Assembly: GCA_033557835.1 (NCBI GenBank)
Contig: JAWQRO010000359.1
Coordinates: 1-41,470 of the forward strand
DNA length: 41,470 nt
DNA from: Helochares maculicollis
Lineage: Eukaryota; Arthropoda; Insecta; Coleoptera; Hydrophilidae
Reading direction: 5' to 3'
Below are positions 20,701 through 33,118 of the stretch, piece after piece (within the stretch, counting starts at the first letter, position 1; every line of letters begins with the position of its first letter). Made by a program: the position numbers and the translations under genes. Under the pieces are notes generated by a model. It made no database searches. It was not told where the DNA came from and was given only the letters and a program-made list of their open reading frames with translations.

Positions 20701-23700
20701 CCTATTGGGTATTTCTTCCCTTATTTAAGCTCTAGCGGTCATATGCCTTCAGGGAATTCAATCCACACGACGGTCTTATTGCTTTAAAAGTTCAGCGTCT
20801 CCTACACAGGGTGAGTATACATAAAAATAATACGGGTTATATTGCCGGATTATATACTCCTTTGTGTCTGATAGGATAATATATGGGTGGTGTTGTTTTT
20901 TATTACGAAAATAGATGCCATGCTGAACCGCGGTCGGACGCTTTTGCTACCCCTGGATCATTCCCAAAATAGCTTTCGCTTACTGAACAAAATTTTTGTA
21001 ATTTGCACACTAAGTACTTCTTTACAAAAGGACGAAAGCGTCTTGTTCCAGGGTTTTTACATAAGTCCCGTTTGTTATTCGCCTTTTTTCATAATTACGC
21101 CTTGAGAAGAACTAATTGTTCCTTTTCGTTTTAATATCCTATAAAGGCCCACTAACTAGGTAGTGTTCTCGTTTAATTTGTTTAGTCTTTCTCTACATCT
21201 TTATATTAAAAAAAGCTTCATTTGTTATTTCGCCAATTTGCTAAGTTCTTACATTGATGCAAAAGCACCCATTTTGATGTTTAAAACATCAATCAGCCAA
21301 TTTGATAAATTTAATAAAACAGCTGTCTTTGACCCCTTTTTATTCTAGAGTCAATATTTAGCCTGATCCTGCCGACAGATGAACTAAATTTGCACCTAAT
21401 TAAATAAATACGTCCGCGTGCAGTTTGCATTTACATCTTATCCTCACATCAAAAGCTTGACTCCTTTATGCGCTTGCTGAATCACTTGATTATTTTAACT
21501 TGCCGTATCTTTGCAAGTTTAATTAACTGGTTTCTCTCAAAGTCGAGTTTACTTTAATCTTGTTGGCAAAATACGTTTATTTAACAGTGATATTAGCAAC
21601 GCAAAGACAATTTTAAGGGTGAATAAAATGTTCTGTGTAGGAGAAATGTGCAATCAGTCGTTGGTTAAGCACAAAATTGTGTGAGTTAGCGCCGAAACTA
21701 TAAGCTAATAAACAGAAATGCATTTTTGATTTAAATATCATTAAATACATGGCGATACACTTTTATTACATTTATTGTAGTAGTTCTGGACGTCATAACT
21801 TTCATTCGTTATTTGACGAGATTCAATAAATCTTCTTCCAAAATATGTTTTCAAGAAAAAGGAGATGCATCAGGCAATAAACCAATCCTTCTTGTGTCGA
21901 GTGTCTAGACCTGTCGGTTGTTTATACAGTACGTCCTATACGAGTCGATGAAAACAATAACAGACTTTCCGAGAATTTCCTCATGGCAAACTGCACCCGA
22001 AGCTCCGGCAATAAAAAGCTCCTACTTTAGCGCGTTTAATTCTCTCGCAAGTGTCTAGATCCACTTATTGCAGAAAATGAGACGTAATATTGTGGTTTGA
22101 TGGCGACGCAGTATCCCCGAAGTGTTATCTTGAGGTGGTGCATCTCTTCGAAGCCGAGTAGTTACGGGGCTCTTCCAAGTCTAGAGCTTGTTTGTCTGGT
22201 AATTGCTGGATAAACACGAAAGCAAAGTAGTGTTTGTCCTCTGCCATTAGAGGATGTAATTGAAAAGGCCGAGCTGCTCTATTATTACCAAATGGAGAAA
22301 AACAAAAAGTGATTCTTTCTTTCCGCGATGACCTACATGATAAGGTCGAGGAACTTAAATTAAACTCTATACGGATTCTTAATTTTCTACAGTAAACTGA
22401 ACGACCAACGCTATTATCAAAAGCATTATCTTTGTAACTATTACAGCCCTAAAATTTTTGCATTTGTATATCGCTAGTTTTATGTTTAGAGAGACATGTA
22501 CTCCTTTTCATTGAAGTACAAATCAGTTGTCAAATATTCAGTCATTCAATTTTTCTATACAATATTCTAAGAGTATGAGAAAGAAGGTTTATCAAGTTGT
22601 GGAAAAAAATTGAGAGATTTTAATTAGAGCTACCTACTATTAACATAAAATCTTACACAATCTAATAAAATGAGTAAAACAATGTAATTTAAACTTGAAA
22701 ATTCAGTAATTAAATTATGGCTTGCTACCTTTACATATCTACTGGTCAAACCGTTTTCGGACATTTTTCCAATAGTTATCCGCATTTGACGAGTGTATGG
22801 ATAAGGAGTAACAGCAGATACAAAAGAATAGCCACCATTAAATTCGGTAGATAATTGTTTTGTTTCGTAAATAAATAAAGTTTACAGTGAATAAAATGTT
22901 TTGAAACAGAATAGAAATAGACGAATACCGCATTAACAGTGTTCCAAATAGTCTTTATCTTGCTTCGGAAAGACAGACAACTGTTAAAGGTGATTCTAGA
23001 CTGGAAAAAAGAATGGAAATGCGAACATATGACAAAACCACAGACAAGATTATGATGTATCTACAATTTTTTAACACAAAAACATGATCGTACTTACTGA
23101 GACATTGATTCACAGAAAATAATTAACAGACCTAATTGATTTCTACATAGTGAAAGGAATATCATCAAAGCACCAAATATAGAGATCTTGTTTTGATCTT
23201 TCTGGTGCACTCATTAGTCTTCATCACAATTAGCACTAAGTACTATAGTATCATCCCCACTATTAAAACACAGACTGGGATAAATTTCGGCTGATATTTG
23301 GAGACAATATGTCTTTAAAATCTAATCTTAGCATAGATAATTACACACATATACTGTATGGAGCTGCCATCTATTATCAAATAACAGAAAGTGACGCCTG
23401 TACAAAATGTAACTCATCCTCGACAAAACAAAAACAAACTTTTTGATGTGAGAACTCTTCAACCCAATGGCAAAAGTATTAAAACGCGAAGATATTCCCA
23501 AAAACTGGCCGTAGTTGAAGATACGATCTATTCAATTTTGAAAGAACACTAAGACCGCCAATCGTCTAAAAACAGTGGATGAAGTAGCAGAGATTGGGAA
23601 GATGTGTTGACAAAGCATCTTGCCTTCTATCTGGTTTCCACTATATAAAGTATATTCCGATGACGATATCTCGATATCTTCCAATTGATACATTTTTATA

Positions 23701-23890
23701 CCAGTTAGAACCTCTGCCAAATTTACCGTTATTGAAACACACTAATTTTCAATATTTTTGTCTTTCTTTGATCCACCTACCAAGAAAATAAATAGTCTAC
23801 CTCACGCAATGGTTGAATTAAAAATAGACGACCCTCTACCATTCGGAATGGTATCATTTCTCTGATTGTTTCCCATTTGTAGGAAAATTA

Positions 23891-24831
23891 TAAGGTTGGC
23901 TCACATGAAATTGCTGTTATATGTTCATTGACAAACTGTGTTTGGAAATGGACGTGCATCAAAATTGACGATAATTTTTTCTTCTTTGGTATATTGCACT
24001 TGTATTCATTTATTTGCGGTTAATCATTTTGCACAGATTTTATATTTTTAGCTCTTCATACAAGGTACAACTAATGAAAGAACCGTTAGTTTTTGGGTCT
24101 CTAAATTTCATTCAGTTCATACCAACTTTAAAAACAAAACATATTGGAAAGTTGTAAAGCTTCATAAATGCATATTGTACCACATGAATTGATAGATATG
24201 CAACAGAGACGACGATTTGAAGTCGCATCTTCTTTATCGTTAAGAAACAACCAAGAGTCATTTTTGTGTGGAACTATCGCGTGTGATGAAAACTGATTTA
24301 TTTACAATAATCGCAAAAGATCTGGGCAATGGTTGGAAAAAGATGAATCCCCTAAATAAACAGTCAAGCCAGCGTTACATCAAAGAAAATTAATGGTCAC
24401 TGTATGGTGATATGCAAAAGGTATAATCCACAGATCATTTCTCAACTTGAAGTAATTATGCTCCATGATAACGTACAACCGCATGCGTCACAACTGACGA
24501 TTTTAAAATTAAGCCAATTAAACATTGAAATTCTTCCGCATCCTGCACACTCACCAGACTTTTCCCGGACTGGTTACCATTTTATCAAACATCTGGATTC
24601 ATTTTTAGAAAATAAAATATATACGAACGAAACTGACATTATTAGCACATTTGACGACTTTAGGGCTTCAAAAAAGAGAGTTTTCTATAAACACGGAATA
24701 TATTCGTTGCTAACTCGTTACCAAACCACCATTATTGTAGCTGACGGATATTTTGATTAATAAATAATTTTATAAGACAAATAATCGTTTTCAAGTTGTA
24801 TTTGTTTCATTTTTTATATGAATCAACCTAA
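23891..24831 (+). mobile_element. Cecropia-type mariner, internally deleted
   Basis: The left end TAAGGTTGGCTCACATGAAA follows TA (23889-23890), and the right end, read inversely, is TTAGGTTGATTCATATAAAA, followed by TA (24832-24833). TTAGGTTG termini are known for the cecropia subfamily that includes human Hsmar1. At 941 bp the element is shorter than the usual 1.3 kb, so internal sequence is lost. Confidence 0.85.
24053..24760 (+). pseudogene. Broken cecropia-type mariner transposase
   Basis: Blocks in order are TTNERTVSFWVSKFHS (HTH region), a damaged linker ending near MQQRRRFEVASSLSLRNN, ACDEN (first catalytic block), NRKRSGQWL, a stop-broken segment, MLHDNVQPHASQLTILK, LPHPAHSPDF and finally VADGYFD with its stop at 24758-24760. 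From 24404 the frame is open for 118 codons. Arg-Thr-Gly-Tyr-His stands where the family has a PTDYH or PTNYH motif, so the third catalytic residue is Gly. With the stop inside CDEK-W and the deleted middle, the enzyme is non-functional. Confidence 0.8.
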
Positions 24832-27081
24832 TAACAAATCGATATAGCTTAGAAAGTTAGTAATACAAATTGTTACTATTTTTGGCAACGTATACATTTG
24901 ATTGGATTACTTAATTATGAACCACTTGAAAATCCTTTGATCATCCCAAACAGACTTTCTCTCAAAGTGTAACAAATGCATACTTTAATATAAATATACC
25001 ATCCATACTGTTCCACAATTAAGATAATCATGATTTTAGTGGAGAGCGGCTTTATATACGGCTCAAGGTTAGAACTGAAAATATAATTGATTTTAAAATA
25101 AAATAAATTGCTATGAAACAAATTTATAAGCCTGCGGAGAAAGGACGATAAGTTTAATATAATTTTAGAAGCAATGTTTTCAGATCTAAAGCTATCTACT
25201 ATTTACTAAGCGAGTGCCAGCGGTAATAGGAGAATTGCCATGCATTTAATTATTATTCCACGTGAATGAAATGTTTCAATTTGATTCAAATTTAGTGGTG
25301 TTACAGATATTAAAAACTAAGAATCTTCAATATTGGCAGATACAGCTGAACTTAGACGCTAGGTATCAGCATCAGTGTTAGATATCACAATCAAATAGTT
25401 GCATAATAGTAAATTTAGACCGTAGTATTTAGTTACAGAATAAACACATGATCTGCAGAAAAAAGAACCTTTTTGGACATATTGCAGGTTTTTACTAGTT
25501 CGGTCTCATAAGTAATGCATTTCATATCTGCTTAATTCATCATACCTCAAAGATCATTTTGTTTCAATCTTCATAGAAATGAGTACATAGTTCTAAAAAC
25601 TCTATAGTGTCAAAAATCAGAGCTCTGTAGGCCAATGTTATTTTGTATTACACCGCTGACTTATTCATAGTCCTAACATCTTGACAACTATAGAATCTTA
25701 GCAGAAAAACTTGCGGTTTCAAGTCAATGAAATAAATCCTTTGTATTGAACTAATTAAAGAATCCCTCAGCAACCAGTAGTTGCAACAGCTAGAAGGTAT
25801 AAATTTTTTAAAGAGTACATATTAATCCAAAGAGCAACCTGAAGAGAAATAAATTGTCACTGTAACATCGAAACTTGACTGTGATGTCTACCCAAATCCT
25901 GCAAATGATAACCGATATCCCATGGAATGTCCCAAGTGCTATTATTATAAAAAAACCTCCACATACTAACTATGAAAGATGGAACTTCTAACTCCAGAAA
26001 AAATACATGGAGTATGTATAGATTAAAACATCATCTAAATAGTCTACCTGCTCATCTCATGGTTACATAAATGATGCGTAGGCTGAAGCATATAGTCTCA
26101 AGCAATAGTAATAGAAAAAGGCTATTAAGCTTATTTCGTTGCAAGGCAGTAAATTGCTATGCTGCTAGATAAAGACAATACATAATTTGAGGAGAAGAAG
26201 TTATCTTCAGAGTGAAAAATATCAAATTAACCATTTGGTAGATATAATAGAAAAGTTAATTAATTTTCAGTAAATAGAAACACTATCACAGATTGAATAA
26301 ACAGCCAATTTGTCAAAATATTTTACGAGTATCCATTAAAATTGAATGTTGTGAATTTGGCAAGCCAAGTTTCAACCGCATATAAATTTATTCGAGGGGA
26401 AAACGAATTTATAATTCGCTTGAAAGTTACCCATTAATTGATTATTAGGGAAATAATTTGATGTCAACATTCCACCTATTATTAGTTGAGAACATTATTT
26501 AGCGAAATAATTGGGCACTCGGCACATTAGCCCTGTAAATTACTTGGTCGGATGACAAAATTTATCAAGTAATAAATCTATGTCTAACTCTATTTCAAAT
26601 AGAGTATATTACAAAAGCATTTTTAAAAACTAGCACTAGAACGAACAAAGTCACATAAACGCTTTTAAAAACATTCATATAGATATTTTGGGAAGTATAT
26701 GTTAATAGTAGCCAATCACGCCGATAATCGTCGGCATGAAAATTATAAGGCTAGATAAACCTTTTTGACCCCAAGTCTACAGTTTATATTTTAAAATATC
26801 TGACATTGTCTTGTATAGAAAAATTATTTAGAAATTCTGGAAGTAGGTCTAATCAATAAAGTTTTTGTGCAATCGAAGTGTAAGGAAAGTATATCATCTA
26901 AACGTAATAGAAGTGTATCAGCATTTCATATGAAGTTCATACTATATAATATGTGCCTCAGATCTTTATCGAAATAGATACGCCTAAGTAAAAATAGATG
27001 TAACAACCCACAATCAATTGAAATTTATCTGTATCGAAATTTTTTATTCGGTTTCTTGTGCCTCTTAGAAATCAATGCCGC

Positions 27082-27093
27082 CGACACGTGTCG
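27082..27093. promoter_or_regulatory. 12-bp palindrome containing a CACGTG E-box
   Basis: CGACACGTGTCG is a perfect 12-bp palindrome centred on CACGTG, the core bound by bHLH factors such as the circadian CLOCK/CYCLE type or Myc/Max. It sits in a locally GC-rich patch of the presumed intron. Function is inferred from the motif only. Confidence 0.3.
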
Positions 27094-29776
27094 TCGCCCG
27101 GAAATAAAAACGGGCAATGGAGAGTTAAATATTGTGTTAGCAACTCCATTTCCGGACAACTTCGAAGATACAAAACTTTTCAAGTCAATTTGCAAACATA
27201 AACAAAGTTATGGGAAAGAACAGACGGCCAGACGATTACTTAATAGTTTTAGCAATCTATACTGTTTCCTTTGGGGATTCTAGGTGCACTGTTTTTGTGT
27301 CTGATTAACTTAAGCTTAATAGTTTTGAGGTAAATGGACTGGAAATTGAGATAGTTTCTAATAGGCTGAAGTTGTGCGGGCAATAAATTACATCAGATAA
27401 AACTAAGTAGCAAATTAAATACTTCAAAGCTTTAAGATGTCTAAACAAGAGCGCTGTAGTGTTCCATGAATTAAAACCACCTCTAGAGAGGCTCAAGCCA
27501 GATTGCTTTCCTTAAACTGACGTGAAAGTTCCAGTTAGAACATATAACTCGTATTTTTATTATTTATTAAACTGCTATGAAGCTGGTTACTTATGTTCAA
27601 AGTTTTGTAATAATAAATCTATTTTAGGGTTGTAACTGGTTATCAATTTTAAGTATTTTGCAGCAAGACAACTAAAAAAGTTTTTTGTATCGCTGTTGAT
27701 TCAGTTCTCTAAAATTTTATTGGTATTCTCCTCGCGGAGATAAGATAACAAGACTGTAAAACAAAGTATGGAAAATTGCTAATATTTCAAGATGAAAGCA
27801 ACTGCCTATAAAATAATTTGGCATTTTAATATGTTAAAGCGTTGCGAATAATCTTAAGCTTTAGCTCCTAATCTGCGAATCGTTGAGAGTATTCTGCCTT
27901 TAAAACGTAAACACTTTGCAAAAGTCGCTACAAAACATCAAGATTTAAAAGTGTTACGATTACCAAGCGTCAGTGCGCCCGATGGAAGCAGGGCAAATAT
28001 GAATGCCCCTAAAAAATTTGGCATCTTCTTTGCGTAGCCAGTTCCGTTAATCTATATTCAATGCCAATCGTGGTGGAGTTTACCCTAAATATTCCGGAAA
28101 CTAAATTTTGGAAAGCCGCAGCGTGTAGCGGTCGCAGACTTTCCTCTTATTATTAGCCGTTAGGATTTATAGATCGCGCAAATTTCGAATTCAGCAGGGC
28201 TGTAGTTTTTATCGCAAACAATATAGCATATAAAATTTAAAGCCTACTCTTTATCCGGCATATAAAACGGTTCCTTCGCCCAAGTCTTTTCGGCCCAATT
28301 TCCGCACGGAACTCACTCGCTGCGGCTGAAAAATCCGCCCTAATGAAGATGTGTACAGCGGAGTCGGCAGGCGGCGGATCATCCTTTATAATAAACCGGA
28401 GAAGTATGAAAGGAATTTTATTTTCGGTCAGTGCCGGTCGGCCTAAAGATCCCACAATATCAAATCAAACGGATCTTTAACGATCATCTGCGGGAAGTAA
28501 AATCATTGTAGTTTTTTTGGAAGAAAATTGGGACGTAATTGCATGACTTAATAGAGCTGATCTGTTTCGGATTGTGTCGATATTTCTAGAAGAAACGATG
28601 ATTTTTTAATTACATTTTAGTTCGCAACATCTATAGTGGCAAGATTTGGTATCACCTCAAAAAGATATACGATTTATTTTGATTGCTAGTGTCACGAATT
28701 TAATACTATTAAAGAATTGTTCGTACTGATCACTTTTAAAATGGGAACTTCCGTCCAAATTTTGTATGGAAATTATTTTTTAAACAACGGCAAATAGAAT
28801 TTTCCCAAATGAAAAACCAAACCAAATTTCGGAACTTCCTTAATTATATTATAAACATTGTAAAATTTTACAAAATGTCTCCACTCCTAAGCATTTGGTA
28901 GATACGTTTCCACAAAGAGTGCAGAAATGTAATGATTATAGTGATAAAGGCTTTCAAAAATCAATGACGTAATGTTAAGTTGGGTTATTTGATATTGCCT
29001 TTTTACTTGGCTTGCTTTGGAGCCTTTGATTTATTGTTATTGGATTTCAAATCAGCTAAATATGCTTAGCAAATGTGTTGCTTGCAGTTTCCTTGCATAA
29101 TAGTCACATGGACTGAAAATCATATTATAAATTTTTTATTTTATTACAGAATTTTCGTGTTTACTAAAGATTTTCCTTGAATTAGTTATAATTCAAGTTA
29201 TATAGGCAAACTTCTACATATTTAACTTTGCATTTAAATTGTTATAAAATATTAAAAGCTACTAGAGAACAAATAAGTTCAAAGTACGTAGAAATTAATT
29301 TACGTCTATAGCTAAGAGCAGAAGAGTCGAACAAAAGAAATTTCAAACGAATAAATTATACTAAGTTTTTTAAAAAATAATGAGCAGGTAAGCCGCAGAA
29401 GTGAGTTTTCTACGATTGCAAAAGTACTGCAACTACTGCAGTGGTAAATGTCCGGGGCAAAGTAAAGGCACTGGAACTGGTAGATTGTGTTGATAAAGCG
29501 AGTCTAGAACATAAAATGTCCCATGCAAAATTGTATGTTCGTTCATAAAAAACACAATTTACTAAATATACATTTGTATTTGCATTTTGCATATAGCTTA
29601 ACCCTTGCTTGAACGACACACTTATTCAGGTACAGAATTTTTTTTCATATAAAATAACTTACACGCTGAAAATTTCCAAGTGTGTGAACTCTTAAGGGGT
29701 AAAAATTGTCAACTGAATGTGTTTGTGTTTTGTAATCGAACGGTATTTTGTTGATTCTATATTGGCACCCAAGAAA

Positions 29777-29806
29777 TAATATATAATATATAATAATATA
29801 AAACTA
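29777..29806. repeat. AT-only microsatellite
   Basis: About 30 bases built from AAT and AT units (AATAATATATAATATATAAT and onward). It is a simple low-complexity repeat. Confidence 0.7.
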
Positions 29807-31196
29807 TACGATACAACCAGTATTTAGCTGACATACTAGCCTTTATTTCGTAAATTTCTGCACCCTTGGATAACAATACCGATCATTTAAATTGAGCTAA
29901 GATATAGCTGTTCGGCAGTTTTATTTCGTTTTTAATAATTATAATAAGTCTTGATAATGAAATCAGCAACTTAGAAATGTACATCTCCCCAACATAGAGA
30001 TGATAACAACAATCCAAAGAAACAGAGGTGGTAGAAAGCTAATTGTACATTTTCCTTCAAAAACAGAAAGGGAACCATGAGCAACCGAAAAAATTTGGGA
30101 CTTACAAGCATATCTTGTCTCTTTCTTGGCAAATTTTTTGTAATGATCAACGAATACAAAGTGTGAAGCCGCAGCCATTATTTTGATACATCTTCAATTC
30201 ACTTTCTTCCAAACTGCGTCTGACTCTCATTCATTTTACATTTGCTCATGTTTAAAATTTGGGGACATTTAATCACTATAGGCAACACCTGTTGCGGCTG
30301 TTAATAAGGAGCGTAGCGTACTTTACAAGTCAATAAAAAAACCTATTTAAATTATGTTTGGACCAACTGGAATAACCGGGGGCTCGTTATTTCAATATAA
30401 TTGTTTCTCACTATTTGACAATCTGGCTAGTAAATGGAAATTATCTTAAAACCACACCTAAAGCCCGAGTCGTCCTCTGGTTCGACGGAAAATAAAACGC
30501 AAAGCAAGCAGAACATGTGACTCTATCTCTTACTCAAAATAGCAAACCTAATGAATAGTTATGCGACCGATATAATATAGTTATAGAGAAGGTTCCTGAT
30601 CTACCCAAAATTTCTCTGGTAATAATGCTGGCCCTTAATTTATCTTCTTTGCGATACTGTGATTTATATACTCATGAATTTTAGTTAACAGAATTGGTGG
30701 TTTTGTTTCGTTTTTGCTTTTTCCTGACTAGCAGAAATTTTAAACATAAAAATTCACTGGACTCGTGGTATGCTAAATTTTAAAAAATCCATCAAGTCAT
30801 TGCGTAGAAAAGAAGGCAGACTCTTGTATTTGACCATTAAAGCTGGTACTAGCGCTTAAGAAGTCAAAAGTGCAATCTTTAAAAAAATTGTGTTATGAAC
30901 TACGCGAAGAAGCAATTTGGTGCGGTTTGCTTTTGGTAAATAATTGCCTCATTAATGCAGGAAATAAATTTGTAGTTTGCCCAATATGAAGATAATCAAA
31001 CTATGCAGCCCGCAGAAATACAGCATAATACTAATAGTATTTCAAAGAACCCTCTCTTATTATAATAATCTGTTCTATAATGTGTTCTGGAGGTATATCA
31101 TGTTCTAGAGAAGAAAATAGGCAAAATATGTCGTAAAGTAGTCATTATTCAGTCTAAGAACTGTGACCGACGCAGTCTATCCCACTTACCAATCTA

Positions 31197-32487
31197 CACA
31201 GTGCGGCAATTAAATTTCAGGGCTGAAGCTATATCTCAGCAACCAGTGGCAACATCTGTTTAAATTTTATGTGATATTACGTTTGGTCATATATCAACAA
31301 ACCCTTAAACTTTTATATCTATCGGCTGACATTTAGCATTGTTTTTGATATTTTGTTTATCAGTTTATTTTCTTACATGTCGTAAAACAATAATGAAACA
31401 ACGTGCTGTTATTAAATTTCACGCTAAACTTGGCACAAGGGCCCCAGAGTTATTCAAAATGATTCAAAAAGTGTATGGAAGTGAGTGTTTACCAAAGTTA
31501 AAGACTTTTAAGTGGCACCAGCGATTTTGGGAAAGCAGACAATCACTGGAGGATGACAAACGTGTGGGAAAGCCAATAACAATTCGAACAGCAGATTCGA
31601 TACAAAAAGTGCAAGGATTTGTATCCAACGATTGCAATGTGACACTGAAAATGATGAAAGAGGCATTAAACATTAACAAAGCGACAATACGACAAATTCT
31701 TAAGGAAGATTTGGGCAAAACAAAGATCTGTGCTAAATTTATCCCGCACACCCTAGCTCAAGAGCAAACATTTATGAGACTGGAACATTCCAGAGAGATT
31801 GTACGAGCAGCAAATAACTGCTCAACTTTTCTCAAATAAATTGATACTGGTGACGAGACTTGACGTTTTTTATATGACGCAAACACAAAACCTTAAAGTG
31901 CCGAATGGAAGTCAAACCAAAAAACACGAACATTTTCAGCAAAAATCAAGGCATTGTTTTCTTCAATAGCAAAGGCATCATCCATCCTGAGTTCATCCCA
32001 CAGGGTCAAACAGTTATTGGTGCTTTCTACTTGGGAGTTTTACAACGATCGATGGGAAGAATTCGTCGAATTCGAGCAGAATATCACAATTCTGATTTCT
32101 GGTGTTGGTTACACGATAATGCACCAAGTCACACATCATTGATTGTTCGTAAATTTTTGGCACGAAATCAGGTCTGTGTGTCTAATCATTTGCCGTATTC
32201 CCATGAAATGGCACCATGTGCCTTTTCCTTACTTCCAAAAATGAAAATGAATTTAAAAAGGTGCATTTTGAATATTATTGGAACCATCTAAAGAGAGTCT
32301 ACGCGCATATCATAGGCAATACCGAAAATTGAGCTCGATCAGGCATTTGAATAATTATTGAATCACTATTAAAAGTCTATAGAAGCAGGAGGAGAGTGTT
32401 TTGCCTAATGTAATAATAAAGCGATTTGAATAAAAATGTTGATTTTTATATAGATTCAGTCCTGGAATGTAATTGTCGGATAACTGT
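31197..32487 (+). mobile_element. Mariner, family X, copy 2
   Basis: The left terminus CACAGTGCGGCAATTAAATT follows TA at 31195-31196. The right terminus, read inversely, is ACAGTTATCCGACAATTACA, and is followed by TA at 32488-32489. At 1,291 bp this is essentially full mariner length. It shares its ends, leader and transposase with the copy at 15767-16890, in the same orientation. Confidence 0.85.
31393..32409 (+). pseudogene. Near-intact mariner transposase, family X copy 2
   Basis: ATG at 31393 opens MKQRAVIKFHAKLGTR and the frame runs 148 codons to 31837 through the HTH region and the linker (KICAKFIPHTLAQEQ). A stop follows, then the first catalytic block DTGDET near 31848 with a second stop directly after it. 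After a frameshift the middle resumes at about 31905 with PQGQTVIGAFYLGVLQ and WLHDNAPSHTSLIVRKFLA, which holds the second aspartate. The third block reads MAPCAF where PCD is expected, so that aspartate is Ala. The tail AGGECFA ends at 32409. Less damaged than its sister copy but still inactive. Confidence 0.85.
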
Positions 32488-32532
32488 TATAATAAAGAAG
32501 TCTAACTAAGAGATTTCAATACAATATGCTTT

Positions 32533-33118
32533 TGTGTCACGAGAACTCAATAATCAATAAAACTCCATGAATATCACCATAATCATGAATTAGAATAAGA
32601 AGCAAAAGAGTATTGTGAACCTGGTTTTTCGATTCTGAGACAAGTTCGTGTCCAGAAATTGGCCAAGAAAGTGTTAGTATCAGTTTTTTGGGATGCAAAA
32701 GAAATTTTTTTTGTAATTTACTTGCAAACTGGTAAAACAATAAATTCTAAATATTATTGTAACCTTTTAGATCAGCTAAGCGAAACATTTTGTAAAAAAG
32801 GACCAATTTGTAAAAGAAAAAATACTACAATGCACAGATTTACAGGAGAATTTTGACAATGACGAAAATCTGTGAATTAAAGTTCGAATTGTTAGAGAAC
32901 TCACCGTATTCACCAGATTTGGCGCACGCGACTTCTATTTGTTTCTATACGTAAAAAAATTTATGAGTGGAAAACGGTTTTCGTCAAATAATGCAATCAT
33001 AACAGATGTGAAAGCGCATTTTGCAGCCCTTCCAAATTATCACTTCAGGGATGGGATTAATAAATTGGAATTTCATCGGAACAAGTGTATTGATGCTCAA
33101 GGAGACTATACTGAATAA
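32533..33118 (+). pseudogene. C-terminal half of an irritans-type mariner transposase
   Basis: The plus strand reads a W-I-x-HYDHE-like block, KVLVSVFWDAKEI, LQTGKTINSKYYCNLLDQL, a damaged block where HQDNAP should be, then KFELLENSPYSPDLA, KKFMSGKRFSSNNAI, YHFRDGINKLEFHRNKCI and GDYTE followed by TAA at 33116. These motifs in this order match the rear half of irritans-type (Himar-like) mariners and differ from every other mariner here. The N-terminal half is absent. The fragment begins about 45 bp after the right end of the mariner at 31197-32487, and I found no missing half on that element's far side. Confidence 0.8.

Larger units (their letters stand above)
18789..23888. other. Presumed intron, no gene identified
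   Basis: About 5.1 kb. It includes a polypurine run at 19501-19535, a small hairpin at 20679-20700, a donor-like CAGG/GTGAGTAT near 20808, and a somewhat GC-richer segment at about 21890-22330 that I cannot assign. A degenerate reading at about 23400-23620 looks faintly like transposase but is too weak to call. Confidence 0.4.
24834..31196. other. Presumed intron, no gene identified
   Basis: About 6.4 kb, mostly AT-rich. Three short open frames lie in relatively GC-rich patches (27056-27283 plus, 28237-28455 minus, 29410-29619 minus) but none has a domain, paired splice sites or a family I recognise. An AT-only microsatellite lies at about 29777-29806. Confidence 0.4.

Noticed and set aside
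23400..23620. Possible decayed Tc1-like transposase (KLAVVEDTIYSILKEH and nearby residues)
   Set aside because: Only one short stretch resembles a helix-turn-helix. I found no catalytic block and no terminal repeats.
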